Assembly: GCF_035920365.1 (NCBI RefSeq)
Contig: NZ_CP109150.1
Span: forward strand, 5,022,001 to 5,086,000
DNA length: 64,000 bases
Reading direction: 5' to 3'
Source of the DNA: Micromonospora sp. NBC_01740
GTDB lineage: Bacteria; Actinomycetota; Actinomycetes; Mycobacteriales; Micromonosporaceae
Below, one piece after another: positions 41,269-49,742 of this stretch. The notes beneath the pieces are model-generated. The model saw nothing but the letters and a program-made list of their open reading frames with translations, ran no database searches and was not told where the DNA came from. Numbering within the stretch: position 1 is the stretch's first letter; every line of letters begins with the position of its first letter. A program made the position numbers and the translations under genes.

Positions 41269-41664
41269 AAGATCCTCCGGGGTCTCGGCGTGACGGGCGA
41301 CGTCCGCGCGGGCGGCGACAGGTGGAGCCGGGCAGCAGGAAGCGGAGCCGCAGCGGCTCCCGGCTCGCCTCCATGGTCATCGGAGCGGGCCGGGTCGACA
41401 TCGGGGCTGACACCCATTTGCCGCCGGCGCTGCCGCAGGGCTCTGCGCCGGCTGCCCGGCGCGATGCGCCCGCGTCCCACCCCGGCCGCAGGCGCGGGCG
41501 CGGCGGATAATGGGTGCGCGCACGCATTTACAGGACGCACCCGGGCCGACAGGCTGACCATGATGAGGGTGATCACCGCCGCGGGACGGGCTGGCCTGGC
41601 CCCTGGCGGGCCGCAAGGAACTGCCGGCGCCGGGCGGAGCCGGGCCGCGAGGGGAGGTGCCGTC
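41269..41664. other. Divergent intergenic region
   Basis: About 400 bp between the small ORFs and the second histidine kinase. A GATAAT hexamer at 41506-41511 is a candidate -10 box for the kinase operon. I see no convincing gene or strong palindrome here. Confidence 0.4.
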
Positions 41665-42621
41665 GTGTCGCTGTTCTGGCGGATCTTCCTGCTCAACGCC
41701 GCCGTACTCGTCGCCGCCACGCTGCTGCTGCTCGGCCCGGTCACGGTGTCCACCCCCGTGCTGCTCACCGAGGCCCTCGTGCTGACCGTGGGCCTCGCCG
41801 CGATGCTGGTCGCCAACGCCGCGCTGCTGCGCGTCGGCCTCGCGCCGCTGCACCGGCTGACCCGGGCCATGACCACCATCGACCTGCTGCAGCCGGAACC
41901 CCGCCCGGTCCCGGCCGGGCAGGCCGGCATCGCGGACCTGATCCGCGCCTTCAACGCCATGATCGACCGGCTGGAGGCGGAGCGGGCCACCAGCGCGGCC
42001 AGCGCCCTGTCAGCCCAGGAGGCCGAGCGTCGGCGCGTCGCCCAGGAACTGCACGACGAGGTCGGCCAGACCCTGACCGCGGTCCTGCTCGAACTCAAGC
42101 AGGTCGCCCGGCACGCGCCCGAACCGGTCCGCGCCCAACTCGCCCAGGTGCAGGAGACCACCCGCGACAGCCTCGACGAGATCCGTCGCATCGCGCGCCG
42201 GCTGCGCCCCGGCGTACTGGAGGAGCTCGGCCTGACCAGTGCCCTCAAGGCGCTCGTCACGGAGGTCACCGGGCACACGGACCTGTCCGTGCGCCAGCAC
42301 CTCGACGCCGACCTGCCCGCCCTCGACGGCGAGGCCGAACTGGTGATCTACCGGGTGGCGCAGGAGGCGCTCACCAACACCGTCCGGCACGCGCGGGCCG
42401 CCGCCGTCGAGCTGTCGCTGACCCGTCGACCGGGCCACGTGCAGCTGCGGATCCGCGACGACGGCCGGGGCATCGGCGACGCCGCCGAGGGCGCCGGCGT
42501 ACGCGGCATGCGGGAGCGGGCCCTGCTCATCGGCGCCCAGCTCAGCGTGGGGCCCGGCCCGGGCGGCGGCACCGAGGTGCGGCTGCGGGTGCCGGTCGGC
42601 GACCGGGAGGGCCGGCCGTGA
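41665..42621 (+). CDS. Sensor histidine kinase (NarL type with HAMP, HisKA_3)
   Basis: 318 aa from the GTG at 41665, which has GGGGAGG about 8 nt upstream; upstream in-frame ATGs lack such a site. Two N-terminal helices (IFLLNAAVLVAATLLLLG and the LTEALVLTVGLAAMLVANA helix) with a very short outside loop, then a HAMP-like linker (RLTRAMTTIDLLQPEPR). Phospho-His is in RRVAQELHDEVGQTLTAVLL near residue 131; N box QEALTNTVRHAR, D box RDDGRGI, G box GVRGMRERA. It overlaps the response regulator gene by 4 bp. Signal unknown. Confidence 0.92.
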   Translation: MSLFWRIFLLNAAVLVAATLLLLGPVTVSTPVLLTEALVLTVGLAAMLVANAALLRVGLAPLHRLTRAMTTIDLLQPEPRPVPAGQAGIADLIRAFNAMIDRLEAERATSAASALSAQEAERRRVAQELHDEVGQTLTAVLLELKQVARHAPEPVRAQLAQVQETTRDSLDEIRRIARRLRPGVLEELGLTSALKALVTEVTGHTDLSVRQHLDADLPALDGEAELVIYRVAQEALTNTVRHARAAAVELSLTRRPGHVQLRIRDDGRGIGDAAEGAGVRGMRERALLIGAQLSVGPGPGGGTEVRLRVPVGDREGRP

Positions 42622-43265
42622 CCACCCGCATCCTGCTCGCCGACGACCACGCCCTCGTCCGCCGTGGCGTGCGCCTCATCCTCGACAGCGAACCGGACCT
42701 GACCGTCGTGGCGGAGGCCGGCGACGGCGCGGAGGCCATCGCCCTGGCCCAGACCGAGCGTCCCGACCTGGCCATCCTCGACATCGCCATGCCGCGGCTG
42801 ACCGGCCTCCAGGCGGCCCGGGAGCTGTCCCGGCAGCAGCCGGGCCTGCGCATCCTCATCCTGACCATGTACGACAACGAGCAGTACTTCTTCGAGGCCC
42901 TCAAGGTCGGCGCCAACGGCTACGTGCTCAAGTCCGTCGCCGACCGCGACCTGGTGGAGGCCTGCCGCGCCGCCGTACGCGACGAACCGTTCCTCTATCC
43001 CGGCGCCATCAACGCCCTCATCCGCACCTACCTGGAACGCAGCGCGCGGGGCGAGAGCGTGCCGGCCAGGGCCATCACCGAACGCGAGGAGGAGATCCTC
43101 AAGCTCGTCGCCGAGGGCCACTCCTCCAAGGAGATCGCCCGCCTGCTGTTCATCAGCGTCAAGACCGTCGAGCGGCACCGGGCCAACCTGCTGCAGAAGC
43201 TCGGCCTCCGGGACCGGCTGGAACTGACCCGCTACGCCATCCGGGCCGGGCTCATCGAGCCGTGA
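42618..43265 (+). CDS. NarL/LuxR family response regulator
   Basis: 215 aa from a GTG overlapping the kinase stop. Receiver: LLADDHALVRRGVRLIL, phospho-Asp in LAILDIAMPRLTG near residue 53, Thr in ILTMYDNEQY, Lys in GYVLKSVAD. A LuxR HTH follows: ITEREEEILKLVAEGHSSKE and KTVERHRANLLQKL. The unusual YDNEQYFFEALKVGA stretch and the linker FLYPGAINALIRTYLE resemble the LiaR/DegU branch. Targets unknown; no operator stands out nearby. Confidence 0.92.
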   Translation: MTTRILLADDHALVRRGVRLILDSEPDLTVVAEAGDGAEAIALAQTERPDLAILDIAMPRLTGLQAARELSRQQPGLRILILTMYDNEQYFFEALKVGANGYVLKSVADRDLVEACRAAVRDEPFLYPGAINALIRTYLERSARGESVPARAITEREEEILKLVAEGHSSKEIARLLFISVKTVERHRANLLQKLGLRDRLELTRYAIRAGLIEP

Positions 43266-43392
43266 CCGCGCGCGGCGGAGCCGGCCCCGGCAGTGCTCGG
43301 CGGCGACGGCGACCACGACCCGACCGGCCGGTACGGGAACGACAGAGCCGACTTTCCTGCGGGCGGGCCCACCGGTTCTCTACGGTCGACGG

Positions 43393-43851
43393 GTGGGCGC
43401 TGAGCAGCCGTGGAGCCGGCCGGCCCGTCGGAGCCGCCCGGTGCGTACCGGGTTGGTGTTCGCGGGCGTGACCGTGCTGCTGTGCTGCATCGGGGTCGCC
43501 GGGCTGGGCGCCTGGAACGTGCAGGTGGTCACGCAGGCCAGCGGCCCGGTGCGGGAGACCGCGGACGGGTTCCTGCGGTCGGTGGCGGCGGGCGACACCG
43601 ACGGCGCGTACGACCGGCTCTGCGCCGACGCGCGCAGCCGGTGGAGCCCGATCGGGTTCACGAGCTGGCTGCGCACCCCGCCGTTGGTCAACGGCTACGA
43701 GATCGTCGACGTGTCGGTGGCGACCCGGGGCGGCAGCCCGCACGGCACGGTGGCGGTGCGGCTGACCCGCGACAGCGGCCTCACCGAGGAGCGGAAGCTG
43801 TCGGTGGTGCGCGAGGACGGCGACTGGCGGGTGTGCGGCGACCCGTACTGA
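43393..43851 (+). CDS. Small membrane-anchored protein with NTF2-like (DUF4878-type) ectodomain
   Basis: 152 aa from a GTG. A basic N-terminus (RPARRSRPVRTG), one membrane helix (LVFAGVTVLLCCIGVAGLGA, residues 21-40), then an exported domain resembling DUF4878/lumazine-binding NTF2-like folds: ETADGFLRSVAAGDTDGAYD, LCADARSRW, and a sheet ending EDGDWRVCGDPY. Two Cys residues (CADAR and VCGD) could form a disulphide. Role unknown. Confidence 0.75.
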   Translation: MGAEQPWSRPARRSRPVRTGLVFAGVTVLLCCIGVAGLGAWNVQVVTQASGPVRETADGFLRSVAAGDTDGAYDRLCADARSRWSPIGFTSWLRTPPLVNGYEIVDVSVATRGGSPHGTVAVRLTRDSGLTEERKLSVVREDGDWRVCGDPY

Positions 43852-43855
43852 CTCC

Positions 43856-44569
43856 TCAGCGGCGGGGACCGAGCTCGCCCGCGCGGTAGTGCCGGCGGCA
43901 GAGCACCTGATAGCGCACCTCGGCGCTGTCCACGGTGTCCCCGATGACCACCTGCAGGCCCTCGCGGACCACCCGGCCGTCGACCACCCGGGCGTTGAGC
44001 AGCCCCTCCCGGCCGCACCAGCAGAGCACCTCGACCTGGATGCGGGCCACCTCGTCGGCCAGTTCGAACAGCCGCTGCGCGGCCGGGAACAGGCACGAGC
44101 GGAAGTCGGTGGCCAGTCCGAACGCGTACACGTCGACGTCGTAGCTGTCGACCAGCTCCGCCATCTGCTCGACGTGCTCCAGGTTGTAGAACGACGCCTC
44201 GTCGCAGATCAGGTAGTCGACGCGGACGCCCTCGGCCCAGGTGTCGCGCACCAGGGTGCGCAGGTCCAGCGTGTCGGTGACCTCGACGGCCTCGTGCGCC
44301 AGACCGATGCGCGTGGTCACCTGCGGGCCGAGCGAGCGGTCGATGCGGGTGGTGACGAGGCCGCGGCGGCCCTGCCGGGAGTGGTTGTAGTTCATCTGCA
44401 ACGCCATCGTGGACTTGCCGCAGTCCATCGGCCCCCAGAAGAACTTCAACGCCGCCGCGTGCAGCGGACGCCCGTCCACGCCCCGCGCCGCGGCACACCC
44501 GGCGGGGGAGTCGTCGGGGCCCAGCGGCGGGCGCGCCAGGCAGGTCGGGGCGGTGGCGTGGACGGTCAC
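43856..44569 (-). CDS. tdk: Thymidine kinase
   Basis: 237 aa, type II thymidine kinase. Walker A is KFFWGPMDCGKSTMALQM near residue 42, the catalytic Glu follows in LICDEASF, and the lid zinc ligands are CWC near residue 190 and CRRH near residue 226. It phosphorylates thymidine in the salvage pathway. The 40-residue N-terminal extension is variable; a later start near residue 38 is possible but no better codon is evident. Convergent with the small membrane protein gene. Confidence 0.92.
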   Translation of the reverse strand: MTVHATAPTCLARPPLGPDDSPAGCAAARGVDGRPLHAAALKFFWGPMDCGKSTMALQMNYNHSRQGRRGLVTTRIDRSLGPQVTTRIGLAHEAVEVTDTLDLRTLVRDTWAEGVRVDYLICDEASFYNLEHVEQMAELVDSYDVDVYAFGLATDFRSCLFPAAQRLFELADEVARIQVEVLCWCGREGLLNARVVDGRVVREGLQVVIGDTVDSAEVRYQVLCRRHYRAGELGPRR

Positions 44570-44605
44570 GGTCGGGCAGCCTAGCCGATCGACGCCCGCT
44601 GATCC

Positions 44606-44623
44606 GGCCCGTGCGGACGGGCC
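44606..44623. terminator. Probable terminator after the UMF1-type MFS gene
   Basis: GGCCCGT and ACGGGCC form a 7-bp stem with a GCGG loop, 9 bp beyond the MFS stop codon and before the thymidine kinase start on the minus strand. Confidence 0.5.
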
Positions 44624-44631
44624 CGCGTTCC

Positions 44632-46020
44632 TCAGAGCACCCGGGGCGGGGTGTTGCCGGCGGCGACGATCGCCCGGCGGATCGGCACGGCCAGCAGCAG
44701 CAGGAACCCGACGACGAAGAAGATCAGCAGGGAGACCAGGCCCACCCGGTAGGAGTTGGTGAGCTGGAACACGATGCCGAAGGCCAGCGGGCCGAGCCAG
44801 CTGGTGCCCTTGTCACTGATCTCGTAGAAGCCGTAGTACTCGCCCTCCTTGCCGGCGGGGATGAGCTGGCTGAACAGCGACCGGCTCAGGGCCTGGCTGC
44901 CGCCGAGCACCAGGCCGATGGCGGCGCCGAGAACCATGAACGGCACCGGCGCCTCGGCGGGCAGCCGGAACGCGCCGAGGATCACCCCGGTCCACAGCAC
45001 CAGGCTGATCAGCACGGTCTTCCAGGCGCCGATGCGCTTGGCGAGGGCGCCGAGCAGCAGCGCGCCGCCGAAGGCCAGGAACTGCACCAGCAGGATGGTG
45101 ACGATCAGGGTGCTCTGCCCGAGCTTCAGCTCCTCGGTGCCGTACTGGCTGGCCAGGGCGATGACGGTCTGGATGCCGTCGTTGTAGACGAGGAACGCCA
45201 GCAGGAAGAACAGCGTCAGCGGGTACGCCTTGATCTCGCGCAGGGTGCGGCCGAGCTGCCGGAACCCGTCGGTGACCGGGTTGCCGCCGGCCCGCGCGGC
45301 GGCCGTGGGGTGCTCGCGCAGCCAGCGCAGCGGGATCAGGGTGAACACCGCCCACCACACACCCGCGGACACGATCGACCAGCGGGCCAGGTCGAGGGTG
45401 CGCTGGTGGTTGCCCTCCTCGCCGAGCATGCTGACCGCGACGAGGTTGAGCGCCAGCAGCAGGCCGCCGCCCAGGTAGCCGAGCGCCCAGCCGCGGCTGG
45501 AGATGCCGTCGCGGTCGTCGGGGCCGCCGAGCTGCGGCAGGAACGAGTTGTAGACCACGACACCGGCGCCGAAGGCGATGTTGGCGACCATGAACAGCGC
45601 CCCGCCGAGCAGGTACCGGTCGCCGGTGACGAAGAGCATGCCGACGGTCGCGCCGGCGCCGATGAAGGCGGCGGCGGCGAGCAGCCGCTTCTTGTGCGCC
45701 GAGCGGTCGGCGATCGCGCCGACGATCGGCAGCGCGAACACGGTGAGGAACACCGACAACGACACCAGGTACGGGAAGTAGGAGCCGGCGGCGACCTTGA
45801 TGCCCAGCGGGTACACGTAGCCGCCGCAGGTGTCGGCGCCGAGTTCGCAGCCGGCGGCGAGTTCGGTGACGGTGGTCAGGAACGGGCCGAGGAAGACGGT
45901 GATGACGGTGGTGGAGAAGGCGGACATCGCCCAGTCGTAGAAGTACCAGCCGCTGCGTTCGCGGCGGGTGCTCGCCGGGGCGGGGGTGTCGCCCACGGCG
46001 GGGGTGACGGTCTCGGCCAT
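44632..46020 (-). CDS. MFS transporter, UMF1/Atg22-like
   Basis: 462 aa, 12 membrane helices. The family start is clear: RERSGWYFYDWAMSAFSTTV near residue 20, then GPFLTTVTELA. VLGAAIGLVLGGSQALSRSL and SQLIPAGKEGEYYGFYEISD are hallmarks of UMF1/Atg22 proteins, thought to export amino acids or nucleosides. The substrate is unknown. It is followed on the same strand by thymidine kinase and preceded, 18 bp away, by the GDPD gene, which likely heads the unit. Confidence 0.9.
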   Translation of the reverse strand: MAETVTPAVGDTPAPASTRRERSGWYFYDWAMSAFSTTVITVFLGPFLTTVTELAAGCELGADTCGGYVYPLGIKVAAGSYFPYLVSLSVFLTVFALPIVGAIADRSAHKKRLLAAAAFIGAGATVGMLFVTGDRYLLGGALFMVANIAFGAGVVVYNSFLPQLGGPDDRDGISSRGWALGYLGGGLLLALNLVAVSMLGEEGNHQRTLDLARWSIVSAGVWWAVFTLIPLRWLREHPTAAARAGGNPVTDGFRQLGRTLREIKAYPLTLFFLLAFLVYNDGIQTVIALASQYGTEELKLGQSTLIVTILLVQFLAFGGALLLGALAKRIGAWKTVLISLVLWTGVILGAFRLPAEAPVPFMVLGAAIGLVLGGSQALSRSLFSQLIPAGKEGEYYGFYEISDKGTSWLGPLAFGIVFQLTNSYRVGLVSLLIFFVVGFLLLLAVPIRRAIVAAGNTPPRVL

Positions 46021-46038
46021 CGGGGTCCTTCGAACGGT

Positions 46039-46800
46039 TCAGGCGGCCCAGTGACCGCGGCTGTGATACACGTCGCGCAGCACGCCGACGTGATCGGTCA
46101 TGATGCCATCCACTCCGAGGTCGAGTAACTCGTGCATCTCGGCAGGTTCGTCGATCGTCCAGACATGCACGTGCAGTCCGAGTCGGTGGGCGTGGCGCAG
46201 GAACCGGCGGTCCACCACGGGCACCCGCCCGTAGCGCACCGGCACCTGCGCGGCGACCACCGACGGGGGCAGTCGCAGCGCCCGCCCGGTCAGCGACGCC
46301 ATCCGCAGCCGGGCCACCCCGCGCATGCCGAGGCTGCTGGCGACGCGCCCCTGCGTCAGGGCGCGCAGCCGGGCCAGCCGGGCGTCGCTGAACGAGGCCA
46401 GCAGCACCCGGTCGCCGGCCTTGACGCGCGCGACGGTGGCCACGGTCGGCTCGACGCCGCCGTCGGCCTTGACGTCGATGTTGAACCGCACCTGCGGCCA
46501 GGCGTCGAGAACCTCGTCGAGGCGGGGGACCACGGCGGCGCCGCCGACGCGTACCGAGGCCAGGTCGGCCCAGCGCAGGTCGGCGATGCGCCCCGGCTCG
46601 CCCGTGACCCGGGTCAGCGTGGCGTCGTGGAAGACCACCGCGACGCCGTCGGCGGTGCCGTGCACGTCGGTCTCGACGTACCGGTAGCCGAGCCCGATCG
46701 CCCGGGCGAACGCCGCGGCGGTGTTCTCGTCGCCCTCGGCGGCGCCGCCCCGGTGGGCGAAGGCCAGCGGTGCGGGGCCGTCGAGGTAGGCGTGGGTCAC
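46039..46800 (-). CDS. Glycerophosphodiester phosphodiesterase
   Basis: 253 aa from the GTG at 46800; longer frames lack coding character. GDPD signatures: FAHRGGAAEGDENTAAAFAR at the N-terminus (catalytic His and Glu/Asn), ETDVHGTADGVAVVFHDATL (metal-binding Glu/Asp and second His), FNIDVKADG, and HVHVWTIDEPAEMHELLDLG near the end. No signal peptide, so it hydrolyses glycerophosphodiesters in the cytosol to glycerol 3-phosphate and alcohol. It is upstream of and close to the UMF1 transporter gene. Confidence 0.92.
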   Translation of the reverse strand: MTHAYLDGPAPLAFAHRGGAAEGDENTAAAFARAIGLGYRYVETDVHGTADGVAVVFHDATLTRVTGEPGRIADLRWADLASVRVGGAAVVPRLDEVLDAWPQVRFNIDVKADGGVEPTVATVARVKAGDRVLLASFSDARLARLRALTQGRVASSLGMRGVARLRMASLTGRALRLPPSVVAAQVPVRYGRVPVVDRRFLRHAHRLGLHVHVWTIDEPAEMHELLDLGVDGIMTDHVGVLRDVYHSRGHWAA

Positions 46801-46940
46801 GCGGGGAGTATGCCCGGCCCCGTTGGCCGCCGGGTGGCCGCCCGGTTGCCACCTCGTCGCCCGCCGCACCGACGCGCGGCTGGCGGATGTCGGACAGTGA
46901 CGACGGTGTTGCGCTGCGGTGCGGTGAAGATGTCCGGGTG

Positions 46941-47630
46941 ATGCCATGGATGCCTTCTCCCCGGCCGGGAGGGGCCGAGCAGCCGCTGGCGCCCGCGCCC
47001 GGGGTGGCGGCCCGGGCGTTGGACCCGCTGCCGGCCCGTATCGCGCTGCCGTCGCCGGAGCGCCCGCACCGGCGCGTCCCGCCGGAGGCCCGGCCGCTGC
47101 TCTGGCTGGTCCTGCTGGTCGGTAACCCGTGGGCCGCCCGGCTGATCATCGAGTGGCGCTATCGACTGCCCCGGGGCGACGGGCTGCCGGGGCTGGTGGG
47201 GGCGCTGGGCGAGGCGACCCTGGCGGGGCTGGGCTGGCCGAGGTGGGACGTGCGGCCGCTGCGGGCCGACCATGTCGCCTGGTGGCTGGCGGAGAACGCC
47301 CGCACCGTGCTGTTCGTCGTGGTCGCGGTGGCGCTGCTGCGTCGGCTGGCCACCCCGGCGTTCTCGCCGCGGCGTACGCACCGGGTGCTCGCGGTGATCG
47401 GCGCGAGCGTGACGGCGGCGGTGCTCGCGGCGGTGGGCGGCGTGACGATGCACGTCCTCACCGACAGCGGCATGCTGCGCGGCGTGGACCTGACCTCGAC
47501 TGTGCTCGGCGCGATCTCCGGGGCGCTGTACTGCGGATTCGTCGTGGGTGTCCTGCTGGCCTGGGCGGCGGTACGGGGGCCGGGGCCGCGCCGTGGGGGA
47601 TTCCCGGCGACCCGGCACGGAGGTGGCTGA
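46941..47630 (+). CDS. Uncharacterised four-helix membrane protein, first gene of an unrecognised cluster
   Basis: 229 aa from the ATG at 46941 (GTG at 46938 and ATG at 46887 are alternatives; codons before 46938 are not GC3-rich, which argues against the longest form). A Pro-rich N-terminus of about 50 residues precedes four helices: LLWLVLLVGNPWAARLIIEW, TVLFVVVAVALLRRLA, VIGASVTAAVLAAVGG and GALYCGFVVGVLLAWAAV. No known domain. Its stop is one base from the start of the next gene, so the two are surely co-transcribed. Confidence 0.75.
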   Translation: MPWMPSPRPGGAEQPLAPAPGVAARALDPLPARIALPSPERPHRRVPPEARPLLWLVLLVGNPWAARLIIEWRYRLPRGDGLPGLVGALGEATLAGLGWPRWDVRPLRADHVAWWLAENARTVLFVVVAVALLRRLATPAFSPRRTHRVLAVIGASVTAAVLAAVGGVTMHVLTDSGMLRGVDLTSTVLGAISGALYCGFVVGVLLAWAAVRGPGPRRGGFPATRHGGG

Positions 47631-47631
47631 C

Positions 47632-49335
47632 ATGGTGGTACGGCAGCACAGCGGCCCACGCGACGAGGCGCCGTCGGCACGCTCGCACCCGGACGCCGGC
47701 AGCGAGGCCACCCGCTACCTGTGCGCGGCCGCCCACACCGACGACGCGTTCACCGAACGGGTGCTGGCCGAGGTGTTCGACGACGACCTGCGCGCGGTCG
47801 CCCCGTCGGTGGGCTTCGACCTGGGCACGGTGCTGCGGCACTGCCTGTCCGCCCGCCGGCGGCGTCGTCTGCGTGACGTCGGGCTGCTGGTCGTCGGCGG
47901 CCTGGCGGTGCTGCTCGCCCCGCTGGCGACGGTGCTGGTCGGGGTCACGATGGCGGTGGGCAGCTCACTGGCCCCGCTGCGGCCCGGCCGCAACGGCCCG
48001 GTGGGCCCGTTCCTGTCGATGATCGCGATCGCGACGGTCTCGCTCGTGCTGGTCTTCCAGCTCGGCGCGGCCACGCCGGGCGACGACCCGGCGGGCCTGC
48101 CCGGTTGGGTCGTAGGCCGGCCGTGGCTGGCGTTGCCGGCCGGCCTGGTCGCCTACCTGGTGCTCGTGGGGCACCTGCTGGGCACCCGGCGGCTGCTGGT
48201 GACCCGGTTGCGCCGGGCCCGGTTCCGGCCCGGGCCGCCCGACGTGGCATCGCTGCCGGCGCGCGACGCCGAGCGGCTGGCCGCCGTCGACCGCGCCCAG
48301 GGCGGCAACGTGACGGTCTACGGCGGCTACACCCCGTTCGTCGGGCACGGCACGCCGGTGGCGGGGTGGTCGTTCGCCCTGCCGATCCTGGCGGACGCCC
48401 ACGGGCCGGTCGGGAGCGTCCCCACGGGCGACGTGTCCGCCCCCGCGCCGTTCACCGTCGTGGAGCTCATCGACCACGTGCGGGCCCGGCTGGCGGCGGT
48501 CCGGCTGGGCCAGGCCGGCGATCCCACCCCGGAGCGGCTCGCGGGGTTGCTGCTCGAGGACCGGGTGTTCGTCTGCGGCGACCGGCTCACCGGCGACGCG
48601 CGGTTGCTGCCGCACCGGGAGCGGATGCCGCGCCAGCGGTGGTCCGACGACGAGGTACGCGAGGTCGCCGGCCGACCGCAGGGCGCGGCGCGGCACTACC
48701 TGTGCGCCCTGGTGCCGTCCTGGGGCGGGGAGGTCGTCGCCTCCACGTTCCTGCACTTCTCCACCGACGGCCAGGTGCTCTATCTGGAGTGCGCCCGCAC
48801 GGTGCTGGAGCCGCCGCGGCAGGGCTACCACGACGTGGACCGGCTGACCGAGTGGCTGCCGGTGAGTCAGCTCGCGCAGGTGCTGGCCACCGGCACCGAG
48901 CGGTTGCTGCCCACCGCGCTGGGCGCGCCGCTGCGGCTGCTGCGGGACCTGGTGCGGGGTGCCGCGCGCGGGCGGCGTCAGGCGCGGCTGCGGCAACTGG
49001 CCCGCGAGGACCTGGGCTACGACTACGGTGCCCAGGTCGGCGTGCGGGAGGTCGCCTCCGGCGCCGAGTACCACAACTACTTCCAGGTGCTCGACGCCGC
49101 CAAGCACCTGAAGGTCGTCGAGCGGCACGTGCTGGCCGCCATCATGGACTTCCTGGACGCCCGGGGGGTGGACACGGCCGAGTTCCGCAACCGGCAGACG
49201 ACGATCCTCAACCAGGGCGTCATCCAGACCGGCGGCCTGAGTGTGGTCGGCAACCAGGCGGTGGGCCAGGGCGCCCGGGCCGAGCAGCAGACCGAGGGGG
49301 CGCCGCCGCGCAGCCGCCGGCCGCGTGACGACTGA
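47632..49335 (+). CDS. Uncharacterised membrane-anchored protein with a C-terminal GNQAVG motif
   Basis: 567 aa, not recognised. Three helices lie at residues 80-190 (VGLLVVGGLAVLLAPLATVL region, LSMIAIATVSLVLVFQLGA, LALPAGLVAYLVLVGHLLG). A large soluble part of about 370 residues follows (GGNVTVYGGYTPFVGHGTPV, RHYLCALVPSWGGEVVASTF, DLGYDYGAQVGVREVASGAE) with no motif I can name. The end, residues 529-550, carries IQTGGLSVVGNQAVGQGARA, which recurs at the start of the next protein. Such Gly/Gln/Asn-rich repeats resemble bacterial amyloid-signalling motifs, but this is inference. Confidence 0.8.
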   Translation: MVVRQHSGPRDEAPSARSHPDAGSEATRYLCAAAHTDDAFTERVLAEVFDDDLRAVAPSVGFDLGTVLRHCLSARRRRRLRDVGLLVVGGLAVLLAPLATVLVGVTMAVGSSLAPLRPGRNGPVGPFLSMIAIATVSLVLVFQLGAATPGDDPAGLPGWVVGRPWLALPAGLVAYLVLVGHLLGTRRLLVTRLRRARFRPGPPDVASLPARDAERLAAVDRAQGGNVTVYGGYTPFVGHGTPVAGWSFALPILADAHGPVGSVPTGDVSAPAPFTVVELIDHVRARLAAVRLGQAGDPTPERLAGLLLEDRVFVCGDRLTGDARLLPHRERMPRQRWSDDEVREVAGRPQGAARHYLCALVPSWGGEVVASTFLHFSTDGQVLYLECARTVLEPPRQGYHDVDRLTEWLPVSQLAQVLATGTERLLPTALGAPLRLLRDLVRGAARGRRQARLRQLAREDLGYDYGAQVGVREVASGAEYHNYFQVLDAAKHLKVVERHVLAAIMDFLDARGVDTAEFRNRQTTILNQGVIQTGGLSVVGNQAVGQGARAEQQTEGAPPRSRRPRDD

Positions 49336-49441
49336 ATCGCAGGGGAGGAAGGGCATGCCCGAGGCGACCAACTACGGCATCCAGCAGTCCGGCGGGGTGA
49401 GCCAGGTGGGCAACCAGGCGGTGGGTCCGGGCGCGTACGCC
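49216..49441 (+). repeat. Shared coding motif joining two adjacent genes
   Basis: The motif at 49216-49281 (C-terminus of the 567-aa protein) and at 49373-49441 (N-terminus of the 118-aa protein) agree at 15 of 21 residues. Both include VGNQAVG, and a 17-bp DNA stretch is identical at 49249-49265 and 49409-49425. Confidence 0.85.
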
Positions 49442-49711
49442 AGCGGCGGCAGCCTGTGGGCCACCGCGCCCGCCGGTGTCGACGCCACGGCGCTGGTCCG
49501 GCAGTTGCTCGAGGTGCTCGACCGGCACCGGGGCGAGCTGTCGGAGCCGGCCCGGGTGACGGCCGCGCAGTTGCGTGCGGAGCTGACCCGCCCGGACGCC
49601 GAACCGGGCCGGGTCACCGGGTTGTTGCAGCGGCTGGCGGTGGTGGCGGCTCCGGTGACGCCGGTCGCGACGGCGGTCGGCGAGCTGCTGCGGCTGGCGC
49701 AGGCGCTCTGA
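49355..49711 (+). CDS. Small protein with N-terminal GNQAVG motif and helical domain
   Basis: 118 aa with a near-perfect AGGGGAGGAAGG ribosome site. Residues 7-29 contain IQQSGGVSQVGNQAVGPGAY, the counterpart of the upstream protein's tail. Residues 40-118 are a helical domain (LVRQLLEVLDRHRGELSEPA, VTGLLQRLAVVAAPVTPVAT). The layout, a short Gly/Asn/Gln motif followed by a small helical bundle, resembles actinobacterial DUF5955-like or effector-associated adaptors; I could not confirm family membership. It begins 19 bp after the upstream stop, so it belongs to the same operon. Confidence 0.8.
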   Translation: MPEATNYGIQQSGGVSQVGNQAVGPGAYASGGSLWATAPAGVDATALVRQLLEVLDRHRGELSEPARVTAAQLRAELTRPDAEPGRVTGLLQRLAVVAAPVTPVATAVGELLRLAQAL

Positions 49712-49742
49712 CGGCGCTCGCGGTGACCGGCGGTCCGGCGGG

